The notes under the pieces were generated by a model. The model saw nothing but the letters and a program-made list of their open reading frames with translations, did no database searches and had not been told where the DNA came from. Positions 11,700-20,828 of a DNA stretch of 64,000 bases are shown here, piece after piece. This DNA is from Adiantum capillus-veneris (lineage: Eukaryota; Streptophyta; Polypodiopsida; Polypodiales; Pteridaceae): positions 27,729,896-27,793,895 of the forward strand of contig CM043960.1 of assembly GCA_014529385.2 (NCBI GenBank), read 5' to 3'. Position 1 is the stretch's first letter; the number at the start of each line of letters is the position of its first letter. The translations under genes were made by a program, and so were the position numbers.

Positions 11700-13040
11700 A
11701 TGGCCAACTCTACTTCGCAAAGGCGACCAAAGGATGAGGTCACAGCACTTGCATGCCACAACACTAGAGGTGTAGATGATGAGTGGGTGCCACAAGAGTT
11801 CACCAAAGGTGCTTGGGTATACATGCAACCATCTGCTGTTGGCCCTCATCGTGTGCGGAATCGTGCAAACTTGGATCTTCATTGGAAAGGAAAGCTCCTT
11901 GGCTTCAAGAACTGCAAAGACAAGGGGACCATAGCCATTGTGCAACATGTTTTCTCAATGTCAACCATGCACTTGCAACAACCACCTCGATTTCCAACAC
12001 ATTGTAAGTACATGTTTTGAGAATACAAAGCTAGGTGTGAAATCACAGTGTAATGTTATTATGGATTCATACTTAACATTTGTCATGCATTTATAGTCAT
12101 ATTTCCATCCACGTTGGTGGAGGAGCAGCCACTACATAGTCTCTCCGGCACATTCAATGCTATACATGCGGATATTGGAGCAATAATGTTCCCGCATCTT
12201 TGCCCAACCAAACTGGTTCAAAGAAGGATTTTCTTCTATCCTCACTCCTATATTGTCCCTACTTCTACACAATCATTTGGAACGCTTGAACCCATCAAAG
12301 TAACTTCCTTATTAAGTATGGAGTGGCCGGTCCCAGATTTGTGGTCGGTAGCATCTTTCAAGCAAAAGATGATAATGGATGTCCAAAACTCTTTGAAATA
12401 CTCTAAAGCTTCTAGGGCTGTGGGATTGAGCTGGTGTTTGCCTATTCATTGTTTTGTGCACATTTTTAAAGAGTTTGGATTTGTGGAGACTACCACAATG
12501 CTTGTATGTAAAGATGCGCATTACGAGGAATTAGGAAGGCTTTTAGAAGAGGACTGGGTTTTTGTGGAGGGCATGCACAACGGGGACCGGTACCGTTGTA
12601 AGGTTGGAGCTTTAGGTATTGGAATGCGCTATTTGAAATCCCGCACCTCCTTGTACATACGATTTCACTATGATCGTTGGATGTGCAAGCTTGGAGTGTG
12701 GACTCCCTTACAAAGTGTAGACGGCGCAATTGCAAGCTTTGACATTGCAGTGAAGATGCCCAACAATGCTTTGGAGGCAGTCCAAGTGAACAAGCATTGG
12801 ACTCTTAGTAATGTTCGAGAACATTTGGTTATTATGGGTTTTGAGGCCCTTCAACAAGCACAATTTCATTTACAAGGTCACAAGGTGAGAATCCTTCCAC
12901 CACATTTTCAATACATCATGGTTTGTCGATCATTAGATGCTTATTGTAATGAATGTCCGCAGATTGGGAAGAGAATGGAAGACAAATTGAAGGTCGAGGA
13001 GGACTGGGGGATAGATGGAACTATGCTATCGATCTTATAA
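11700..13040 (+). CDS. Unknown protein P1 of unit U (two exons)
   Basis: I do not recognise this protein. My gene model starts at the ATG at 11700 (MANSTSQRRPKDEV), runs to 12003, splices a 93-base intron (GTAAGT at 12004, TTATAG ending 12096) and continues in frame from 12097 to the stop at 13040, about 415 residues. The frame is open throughout, unlike the neighbouring retrotransposon remains. The N-terminal exon contains a compact region with WVYMQP and LHWKGKLLGF. The C-terminal third contains SFDIAVKMPNNALEAVQVNK, which has a ubiquitin-fold flavour I cannot confirm. It is followed 248 bases later by P2 on the same strand. It may be cargo or an accessory factor of unit U. Confidence 0.6.
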
Positions 13041-13198
13041 CTTTGTAACTCTTGCAATTTTCATATTGATCCCCGCTGTAATCAACATGATTTGCTTCGG
13101 CAAATCATGCCTTTGAATATAATTTTTTGCATTGGGATGAGAAATCATTTTTTGGTGAAAGTGCCTTTCTTTTTTAATGTCTTAAAAAAAGGGTACAT

Positions 13199-13206
13199 TA
13201 TAAAAG
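13199..13206 (+). promoter_or_regulatory. Probable TATA box of P2
   Basis: TATAAAAG lies 82 bases before the P2 start codon, a normal plant spacing for TATA plus short leader. Confidence 0.55.
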
Positions 13207-13287
13207 GGGGGCCACCTAACTCATTCACTATTTTCACTTTTGCAACTCTTAAGCTCCTCCACTCTCTATCCACACCCCAGGCTAAAC

Positions 13288-14865
13288 ATGGATGCTGCCA
13301 CAGCCTCTGCATCTGTACCCACATCCACCCCTTTGTCACGCTTCATCCTCTTCCTCGAGGACACCAAATACAAAGGGAAGTTGGACCTCCACACCTTTTT
13401 TACTCGTCTCCCTGACCTTGACGCCACAGTTGCCCTTCACATGGATGCATTTGAGGAGATTTCTGCATTCATGGAGGAGCACATCATAAAATATTCTGTA
13501 TCTATCCCCCCACATGCAGGGATCTGGGTGCCTTGCGATCTTTTGCGCTATATACACAAAGGTGATCGCCCATTCTCCAAGCGGTTGCAACGATTCCAAG
13601 AAATTGCAACCAATGCAGGCCATTACTTGGATGAGCAAGCCCCTGGGGTATCAGCGCTCAAGAAGCGCAAGTTGGGGGTGGAGTACCTTTCTCGGCTCGC
13701 AACATTTATCCTCTTGGTGAGCGAGGAACCTAAATTGGAGGAGCTCCGCTTACCACACCTTCAAATTGGGTCCTTTATCAAGGACACCAAGGAGCAGCAG
13801 GTTATCCCCATGAACCCTGCAGCGGAAGGAAAAGCACACCAGCTCGAGTACCCTAGGGGTCTTGAGGAAGTGGTTGAGAAATCCATAGTTGCGGCTGGCC
13901 CTAGTGACACTCCAATGCCACTACCACTGACGGATGTGGCTATCCCAGAGGTAGAAATTAGCCGCTTCTCCTCAGTGTTAGTGGATGGGGAGGATTTTGT
14001 GTTCCTGCATGATTTGGAAAAAGCATTTGGCCTGCGCATGGATGAATGCTTGAGCGTGCTATGCAACAGCAGCAAATGTCCCTTAGACAATACGCCAGAT
14101 GCCCTAGAAAGCAAGCTCTTGCCACATGGGGACTCTGTTGCTGACACTATTGCATTTGTATGTGCGGAGGTCCTGGCAGCAGAGCAGTTGCACGTGGCTG
14201 ATAAAGATTTCCAAGCCACGCAAGCCAAGGTTGAGGCTGCTAGGATGCCTATGCCATTATGCAACCTCCCATCTAATGATCCAAAGCTTGTATCTATGGT
14301 GCATGGGAGCATTGACTTGGATGCAAAGGGCAATAGGGAGGAGGACGACAAGGAGCAGGAGGTAAACTGTATCCTAATTTTCATGTTACTATTTTATCCT
14401 TCGTTGTCTTTTTTCTCAACCTTCATCGGTTTATGACAGAATGTTGTGGAGGTTGATGATTTTGCTGCAAGGACGGGTGGCAAGCGGAGGGGCTTTGGAC
14501 CTCAAGATTCCCTTGCGCATTACCTCGGACAACTCCCCCCTGGCGATGTGGCCATTATCCATAATGAATTTACTCCCCAAGCCCATTTTATGACTTGGTC
14601 GTTAAAAGCTTTGAGAAAGTTTTTGTGTTTGAGTACCATTGCTCAAACTGCGCATCAAGTGTTCCTAGTGCGTAGATCCCTTGTATGCACAGCGTTTGGC
14701 ACTGGCTTTCGTGGTAAAGTGCTTGCCCAGATAGGGATACATGCTTCCATTGGCTCAACTGACCCAAATGCCATAGCGCAGTCCCTCTTGACTGGGGAGT
14801 TGCCTTACGCGCAAAATAGGCGCCAAGAAATGGTCAAAAAAATTCTGAACTCCTCAGATACATGA
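13288..14865 (+). CDS. Unknown protein P2 of unit U (two exons)
   Basis: The family is unrecognised. The model starts at ATG 13288 (MDAATASASVPTSTPLSRF). Exon 1 runs to 14361 and ends on a codon boundary. A 78-base intron (GTAAAC at 14362, ATGACAG ending 14439) joins in phase 0 to exon 2, which ends at 14865, giving 499 residues. Exon 1 starts with a small-residue-rich leader and a mostly helical first half. An acidic segment, EEDDKEQE, sits at the splice junction. Exon 2 begins with a basic patch, TGGKRRGFG. There is no signal peptide or obvious catalytic motif. A TATA box at 13199 fits. The open frame and clean splice sites suggest a real gene. Its 3' end faces the hairpin region and the H3-like gene. 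Confidence 0.6.
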
Positions 14866-15046
14866 TGTAAAATCACCGTGCTAGAAGGAATAAAAAATAT
14901 TTGAAATTGTCTCTCTATATTGCAAATTCTTTTCAATCTGATTTGTCAATCTTGAAATTTGTTTCAATTGGTGATATGAATTGTTTTTTGACTTTGTTAT
15001 TTCAAGGTATGTAATTGCAGTCAATTTGAGTATAATTGTGATTTTT

Positions 15047-15152
15047 AAGTACCCTAGGGGGTTAGATTAGCCTATAAGGGGCAAAAAATGCCTGGCCACA
15101 AGGGCGCGCAAATGGCCCATCCATCAAAGTTTTGGATGGGCCATTTGCGCGC
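15047..15152. mobile_element. Left part of hairpin element 1, split by element D
   Basis: Begins AAGTACCCTAGGGGG and reaches TTTGCGCGC. It continues at 17149-17209 (GCGCCCTTGTGGCC to AGGGTACTT). Together the two parts rebuild a hairpin closely related to the intact one at 17550-17710. The four bases GCGC are present on both sides of the LTR as target duplication. Confidence 0.85.
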
Positions 15153-15968
15153 TGTCGTGCTGTGACATGTACATAGTGGGAACACATGCTACAAGAGTTA
15201 TCTTGTAACTTTTTAGATACATAATTATATTTCCTATAATGTACATATGCATATGTAAGTATAAATATAAGCTTTCTATCTCATCTTATTATTTATCTCA
15301 AGGGTAATGTATTCTTACTTTACCATCAAAAAATACTATGGGAAAAGTGTCAATAGCTCCACCTCTTTAACTTGGGGCAAAAAGCATTGATTCTTTCTTT
15401 CTACCATCTCATTATTATCTCACACCCTATTTAGATCCTATATCTAGAGAAATTTCCAATCTATATATATTCTATGTATTTTTCTTATATTTCTTTTTAA
15501 ATAGCTACTAGGAGGGAATCAAATCCTAGTGGGACACTAGGTGGCATGATTTCAAAGATACACTTATTTTAATGCATTATTGCAAGCATGATTACAAAAC
15601 TTTGTCAAGGAGCAATGTCATGCTTTCATATGGCATGAGGTGTCCTTTGGAATCAAATGAAAGTCTAGGCTAAGGGGACCACATGAAGACTTTTGCTGCC
15701 AGAAATGGACCCTATTTTGATGAATCTTTTACACAAGGTTCCAATCCGAATTGGAAAATGATTTTAAAATGAAAATCGTAGCTAATGAGCTGAAGTTTCT
15801 GCCCATATTTTTACTTTTTTATTTGGAGCTATGGTTGAGGAGATATGATCAAAATACTGGACCCCAGTCTGCCCACATCATGCAGGGACAGCTCATTTCC
15901 AACTTTTCCAATTCCTGTTCACACTGGCTCCTCTCTTCTTGTGTAAACCCTTGGGGGTTCCCTTCACC

Positions 15969-15976
15969 TATAAAAG
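15969..15976 (+). promoter_or_regulatory. TATA box of the element D 5' LTR
   Basis: CCTATAAAAGGGGACC is a strong plant-type core promoter; the same sequence is in the other LTR at 25230. Confidence 0.75.
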
Positions 15977-16518
15977 GGGACCTCTTCTTCCTTGGAAAGA
16001 ACTCAAGCATTCAAGCCATTGATGAGAGGAATTCTTGAGGGAGTGAGTAGTAATGCCTAATTGTACTTAGCCCCATTAACATAAGCCCAAGCCTACACTT
16101 TCTCCTAGAGGAAAACTAGCCATTCTTGTACGCCATCCTTGGAGGATCAACTCTAATCAAAGAAGGTGTTGTACTTGGCATATCAATCAACGTTGAATTC
16201 TCCCCTCTTCTTCTCTCTCCCATCAATAATGGTGCCGAAGGGTTTCAAGTAAGATGTGTTCTACATTGATGTTTTCTTGATTTCTTGTTGTTTTCATTTT
16301 CATCTCTAATCCAACATATATATATGTACCTAATCTCATCTCCTTAACCAAACCTATCTCTCTCATTCTTAGTAATTCATCCTCTCTAGGTTCTCTTTGC
16401 TACAGGTACATCTCTCCCCGCAGTATCCTTATTGCCTACGGGCAAGAATAGGGCTTGGGAGGGAAACTTCTCATCTCTTCACTTCTCTCGTATCTACATT
16501 TCTCACATACTATCCTAG

Positions 16519-16737
16519 ATGAATAACCCACATGATGATCATTTCTATCGCTTTCACTCTGTACGATCTATTAGAATTAACGTATGGATTAGCCGTAAAA
16601 TACACTTTCAACAACGTATAGTGTTTCTCTTCGGCCCTGAAAGGCTCAATGAAATACTTCTATCACCGGATCCCATCATACTACCTCTCATAGACTATAA
16701 TTTTTCTTTTGATGTAAGCGTAGTTATCTTGCTATGA
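16519..16737 (+). CDS. Small LTR reading frame a (72 aa)
   Basis: The frame starts MNNPHDDHFYRFHSV. Residues about 19-72 resemble the following frame b: both share a pattern of F-x-(R/Q)-x-I, LFG-x-x-RLN, ILP(L/M)I-x-Y and a closing hydrophobic run after S-x-DV. The stop TGA overlaps the ATG of frame b as ATGA. It lies downstream of the LTR TATA box, inside the transcribed part. I do not recognise a family. Being short, the frame could be chance, but the protein-level resemblance of two neighbours with divergent DNA argues for coding. Confidence 0.45.
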   Translation: MNNPHDDHFYRFHSVRSIRINVWISRKIHFQQRIVFLFGPERLNEILLSPDPIILPLIDYNFSFDVSVVILL

Positions 16738-16946
16738 ACCAAGAGGATTTGTACACACAATTAATCCCAATCACTAGGCAAAATATATATATTATGGTAA
16801 GCACAAAACTACAATTCCAAAGAACAATTCGTAGCCTATTTGGTCAGCCAAGATTGAATGCCATTAACTCATCCATTAACCCTTTCATATTACCCATGAT
16901 ACGATATGACCATAGCCTTGATGTTTTCATCTTCGTATTGTTTTGA
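16734..16946 (+). CDS. Small LTR reading frame b (70 aa), relative of frame a
   Basis: Starts MNQEDLYTQLIPITRQN, overlapping the end of frame a by four bases. It shares with frame a the order LFG-RLN-ILP-Y-DV and a hydrophobic C-terminus (FIFVLF). The two look like an ancient tandem duplication. It is followed by a short GT/GA repeat. Confidence 0.45.
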   Translation: MNQEDLYTQLIPITRQNIYIMVSTKLQFQRTIRSLFGQPRLNAINSSINPFILPMIRYDHSLDVFIFVLF

Positions 16947-17549
16947 CATTCTCTTTTGCGTTCTTTCTTTGTGTGTGTGTGAGTGCAAGAGAGAAAGAGT
17001 GAGTCTTCTTTGATTGCACTTCTTTCCAAACCCTAGTCTTCATGCATCCATGGTTTAACTCCTTCATATAGTTTTTGTTGAGTTCTCTCACAAACTCTCA
17101 CAGCCATAAGCCCGGTGCTTTCCTGGCAAGACCGCAAATTTCTCGACAGCGCCCTTGTGGCCAGGCATTTTTTTGCCCCTTATAGGCCAATCTACCCCCT
17201 AGGGTACTTAAAAAGCACAAATTTATTGCAATGGATTGGTTTTGCATCATTTATTTAAATGCAACCTTTTATGGAAATTCCAGTATATGTTCACACTCAA
17301 GGACACTAGAAAAGCTCAAATCAATTATGAAATGAAGTTTCCAACAAACTATCACTTGCTTTAGCTCTACCTACTACACCCTTGCACCAAAAAGTCAAAT
17401 TACATTGGACACTTGGTTTCACAATATGTTATTTGTTTTGATATCCTATAAGGAATTCAAAGCTTGAAATGACCAAAAAAAGATGTCCATAAGGATCCAT
17501 ATAAAATATTGATGCAAAACCAATAGGTTTTAGTAAATTTGGTTATTTT

Positions 17550-17710
17550 AAGTACCCTTGGGGGTAGATAAGCCTACAAGGGGCAGAAAAAGGCCTGGCC
17601 ACAAGGGCGCGCAAATGGCCCATCCATCAGTTTTGGATGGGCCATTTGCGCGCCCTTGTGGCCAGGCCTTTTTCTGCCCCTTGTAGGCTTATCTACCCCT
17701 AAGGGTACTT
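17550..17710. mobile_element. Hairpin element 2 (77 bp arms, 7-base loop)
   Basis: AAGTACCC to GGGTACTT. The arms pair over 77 bases with a single mismatch (GGGGG against GGGG-A at arm position 11), leaving loop TCAGTTT. The flanks TTTT and AAAA extend the pairing. The size and structure fit a foldback MITE. Transcripts would form a long hairpin, a possible small-RNA source. The second copy is at 26811-26971. Confidence 0.9.
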
Positions 17711-17870
17711 AAAATGCACAAATTTACTGAAATTGACTGCAATTACATACAGAACTTGAAATTACAAAGATAATAGACAGAGTAGACACAACTGTTGATC
17801 ATATTGTCATTGGAAAGTCAAATCATTACAAAGATAAGGGTGTGCAATACAAAAAGAGGGGTAACTTCGG

Positions 17871-18427
17871 CTAATGCTCGAAGTCTCGTCGCAATCGTCG
17901 TGCAAGCTGCATATCTTTTGGTTGTATTGTCACTCGCTTTTCATGAATGGCACATAGGTTGGTATCTTCCAACACTGAAATGATGTGGGCCTCTGCAACT
18001 TCTTGAATAGCCTCTAGCGCTATTGCTTGCATTCTATACTGATTTCCATAGCTTTGAAGCACTTCCTTCACAGTGCGAGCAAAGGGGGCGCGTCGAATCA
18101 AGAGCTCCGTCGTCTTCTGGTAGTGGTGGATTTCTGCAAATGCCCTTGCTATTTTTCGGCGCCGCTGCGGTTGTCTTGGGGGCACTTGCACATTTGCTGG
18201 CGGGCGGCGTGAAGGCTTCTTGAAAAACTTAGACTTGCGTCTGTTTACATGCTTAGGGGCTGGTTTTGCAGCCTGTTCTAATTCTTCCTCTTCCCTTGGT
18301 TGCCGATCTTGTCGTGTGGGGAGAGCTCCCTTGCCTTGAGGCAATGTCTTCCCCCCAACGGCCACCCGGTGTGTGCGCGGTATTTTTTCTCGTAGCCATG
18401 GTGGCTCACTCTCTGATTCGGTGTCTG
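17871..18427 (-). pseudogene. Headless copy of the H3-like gene
   Basis: Carries codons from about 114 to the stop of the gene at 28028-27132 with no amino-acid change that I see, so the whole histone fold is present. The start codon, H3-like N-terminus and TATA box are absent because the duplication ends inside the gene. It lies head to head with element D gag, whose ATG is 26 bases away. Any expression would need a new start. Confidence 0.9.
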
Positions 18428-18452
18428 CTAGGGTGAGAGTTTGTGGGTAACC

Positions 18453-20828
18453 ATGGGTGATCATGTTGAGCAACAGGGTATGCATTTTGACCCAGCAACA
18501 ATGCAAATGTTTCAAGCATTTGCAATGTTCATGCAACAACAACATGCTACTGAAAGAAGGGAGATTTCAGCAACGAAGGCCATACAAGCGGTCGTCAACA
18601 GAATGGATCAGTTCAATGGCAAAGATGTAACCAAGTACTTACGCGAGTATGTGAAGGAGATGGAGCTGCATCGCGTGTCAGAAGGTGAGATGATTCAAAG
18701 CTTTGAGCTAGTTGTTGCTCCAGAAATTAGGGAGCATGTTAGGGCAATTAAAGATGGGCATGGGAGAAATTGGGAAGAACTCAAAGTAGCTTTAAAGGAG
18801 GAATATTTCATGGAGGACTCTGAGAGAGTGACCAAAAGGACATTCTTAGAATGGGTAGTCAAGCCAAAGCAAGGACTATCAATAACAGAGCTACTTAGGG
18901 AATTTGAGCGGCGCTATGTACAACTCACTAGGACAGAAAGGGCCACACTAGATGCAGAGAAGATAGATCTTTTCTTACAAGCTGCAGGTAAAGAGTTTCA
19001 AGAAAATTTGGAGCTTCTTCTTGAAGATAAAGATGCTGAGCAAGGACTAAAGACCGACTGGAATGAGGTTGAAGGTGCTGTCTTGCTGCTTGCCAAACGA
19101 CAAAGAAGAAGGGACAAGATGGTAGTAAACACTACAAGTCCTTCCACCTCAACTTCTGACAAAATGGTAAAGCCTACTTTTATCGCTCCTAAGTTTGATG
19201 AGTCCATGCTAGATGAGCTTGTGAAGGGAATGCGTGACTTGAAGGTGAAGTTTGCAAAGCTTGAAGGAAAAGGCCAACCATCAGGGCCACTTCCTAGGCA
19301 AAGACAACAGCCCAAAGAAGGGTTTGTTAATAGATGTATTTGGTGTGATAGTACAAACCATGTAAGAAGGGATTGTGATGATTTTAGTGATGCTTTGTCA
19401 AAAGATGTTGTCTTTTTTAAGGATGGTAAAATCCACTTAAGAGAGACAGGTCTACCCTTGAGAACTAACTTTGGGAAGGGGGGAATGCAAACCTTAGTTG
19501 AAGATATGGCAACCAAGCATGCCACCTCTTCAGTTGAGGCAGCTACTTATGGAGTAAAAATTGAACATTTTTGTGATGAAGAAGTGAGTGACCATCATGG
19601 TCAAATTTGGCCAAATGTCATGCAATTAGCTAAAAAGGGAAAGCTTACAAAAGAGATTCTATATGAAGCAGGCGATTGCATACGTCTAGAAACAGGATGG
19701 AATGATCCAGTGGACTCATTGTCAGTGCATGCCTACATTACAAAATGCCAACAAAATGAGGCAATTGTAGAAGAGAAGCGCAGACGTGAGAATGCTGATG
19801 AAGGACCATCAAAAAGAGCTTCTAGAAGTGGGGGAAGAAGCGACTCAATGCCTTCTCAAACACCCTCAACACAAGGAGCATCTCCACCTGAAGTACTCAT
19901 GGAGGAGTCTACAACAGGAAAGAAGAAAGAGCCAACGAAATGTAAGACAAAAGGCCCAACTTATAAACTACAATCTGATATTGAGGTTGCTACAGATTTA
20001 AAGAAAGTCTTGGAGGAAAGGATCTTGAATAGCAAGATTGAGTTTACTTTGGGAGAAGTTCTTGGCATTGCAAAGCGTGAATTCCATGAGGAGATCATTG
20101 ACATCATCAAGAGAAAGAGGCAAACCCTTGCTGAAGTTTCTCGTCCACAGGTTGAAGGGGAAACCTCAAAGACACAAGGGATGCAACTGCAAAATAAGGA
20201 GAATGATGGAGCTGTGGTAGGATGCTACCAATCTAGTGGGAGAGTGAAGCAAGTGCATTTCTCAAATGATGATGAAGAAGTTGAAGATATTCCTAGGAGT
20301 TACTATTCACGAAGTCATTGGGCAAGGGCTACTACAGAAACTTTGGTCAAGGTAGGTGATCTTGAAGAGCCATTTGTTGCCTTGATTGACCATGGTTCAG
20401 AAATAAACATAATGTCAAAGAGTCTCTACAACAAGTGCAAATGGCCAATGGACACAGATCATGGTTGGATGGTAAAAGTGGCAAACAATTCATCCGGTGA
20501 ATTGTATGCAGCATGTCCAGGTGTGAAGGTGACAATAGGTGATGTAAAGATTGACCAAAACTTCTTTGTACAGGATACATCTTCATATCATCTCATCCTT
20601 GGACAGCCCTACATTGTGGGAGTTCGAATGGAAACAAAGGTAATGGACGATGGTTCAGCATATGCTAGGATACGTAGCAAAGATGGTAAACGTGCTGTCC
20701 AATTTCTCACAGTTTGTGTAAACCATGAAAGAAATCGTGATAACCTCAGAGAAAACCCTCTACCAAAGGTGAGCAAAGAGTTTCATGATCATAGAGAAAT
20801 GATGGGTTTTGGCCAAGTACCATTGTAA
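18453..20828 (+). CDS. gag-pro: Gag-protease polyprotein of element D
   Basis: About 791 residues from ATG 18453 ([20 protein letters not shown]); the ATG sits 25 bases after the rearrangement junction. The first part is gag ([20 protein letters not shown], then the [12 protein letters not shown] region). A zinc knuckle follows, [14 protein letters not shown] (C-x2-C-x4-H-x4-C) near 19337. The retropepsin at about 20330-20720 has [13 protein letters not shown] at the active site and LILGQPY at the flap side, so the usual D-S/T-G triad is D-H-G. The frame ends at TAA 20826-20828, just after a slippery heptamer. The products would form the particle and cleave the polyprotein. Confidence 0.92.
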   Translation: MGDHVEQQGMHFDPATMQMFQAFAMFMQQQHATERREISATKAIQAVVNRMDQFNGKDVTKYLREYVKEMELHRVSEGEMIQSFELVVAPEIREHVRAIKDGHGRNWEELKVALKEEYFMEDSERVTKRTFLEWVVKPKQGLSITELLREFERRYVQLTRTERATLDAEKIDLFLQAAGKEFQENLELLLEDKDAEQGLKTDWNEVEGAVLLLAKRQRRRDKMVVNTTSPSTSTSDKMVKPTFIAPKFDESMLDELVKGMRDLKVKFAKLEGKGQPSGPLPRQRQQPKEGFVNRCIWCDSTNHVRRDCDDFSDALSKDVVFFKDGKIHLRETGLPLRTNFGKGGMQTLVEDMATKHATSSVEAATYGVKIEHFCDEEVSDHHGQIWPNVMQLAKKGKLTKEILYEAGDCIRLETGWNDPVDSLSVHAYITKCQQNEAIVEEKRRRENADEGPSKRASRSGGRSDSMPSQTPSTQGASPPEVLMEESTTGKKKEPTKCKTKGPTYKLQSDIEVATDLKKVLEERILNSKIEFTLGEVLGIAKREFHEEIIDIIKRKRQTLAEVSRPQVEGETSKTQGMQLQNKENDGAVVGCYQSSGRVKQVHFSNDDEEVEDIPRSYYSRSHWARATTETLVKVGDLEEPFVALIDHGSEINIMSKSLYNKCKWPMDTDHGWMVKVANNSSGELYAACPGVKVTIGDVKIDQNFFVQDTSSYHLILGQPYIVGVRMETKVMDDGSAYARIRSKDGKRAVQFLTVCVNHERNRDNLRENPLPKVSKEFHDHREMMGFGQVPL

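Larger units (their letters stand above)
15153..17148 (+). repeat. 5' LTR of element D (1996 bp)
   Basis: Near-identical to 24414-26409; I found differences near 15736, 15832 and 15961. It contains a TATA box at 15969, so roughly the first 850 bases would be U3 and the last 1.15 kb R plus U5. Two related small reading frames lie in that transcribed part. Confidence 0.95.
17149..18427. repeat. Duplicate of the 3' flank of element D, placed between 5' LTR and gag
   Basis: Matches 26410-27688 with only a handful of substitutions (for example near 17305, 17738 and 17868). It holds the right half of hairpin element 1, a spacer, hairpin element 2 and the 3' 557 bases of the H3-like gene. Shared sequence stops after GGTGTCTG; the next base begins element D internal sequence here and continues the H3-like gene in the other copy. 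Confidence 0.93.

Noticed and set aside
12740..12960. Ubiquitin-like domain in P1
   Set aside because: Only a loose pattern of beta-strand and helix-like residues; no diagnostic motif.
15751..16038. 95-codon frame in the LTR of element D
   Set aside because: It overlaps the TATA box and U3 sequence, has no relative here and changes amino acids between the two LTRs; probably chance.
15153..18427. A single 3.3 kb LTR pair (15153-18427 and 24414-27688) for element D
   Set aside because: The right copy continues smoothly into the rest of the H3-like gene, and the two hairpin halves plus GCGC duplication fix the LTR ends at 17148 and 26409.
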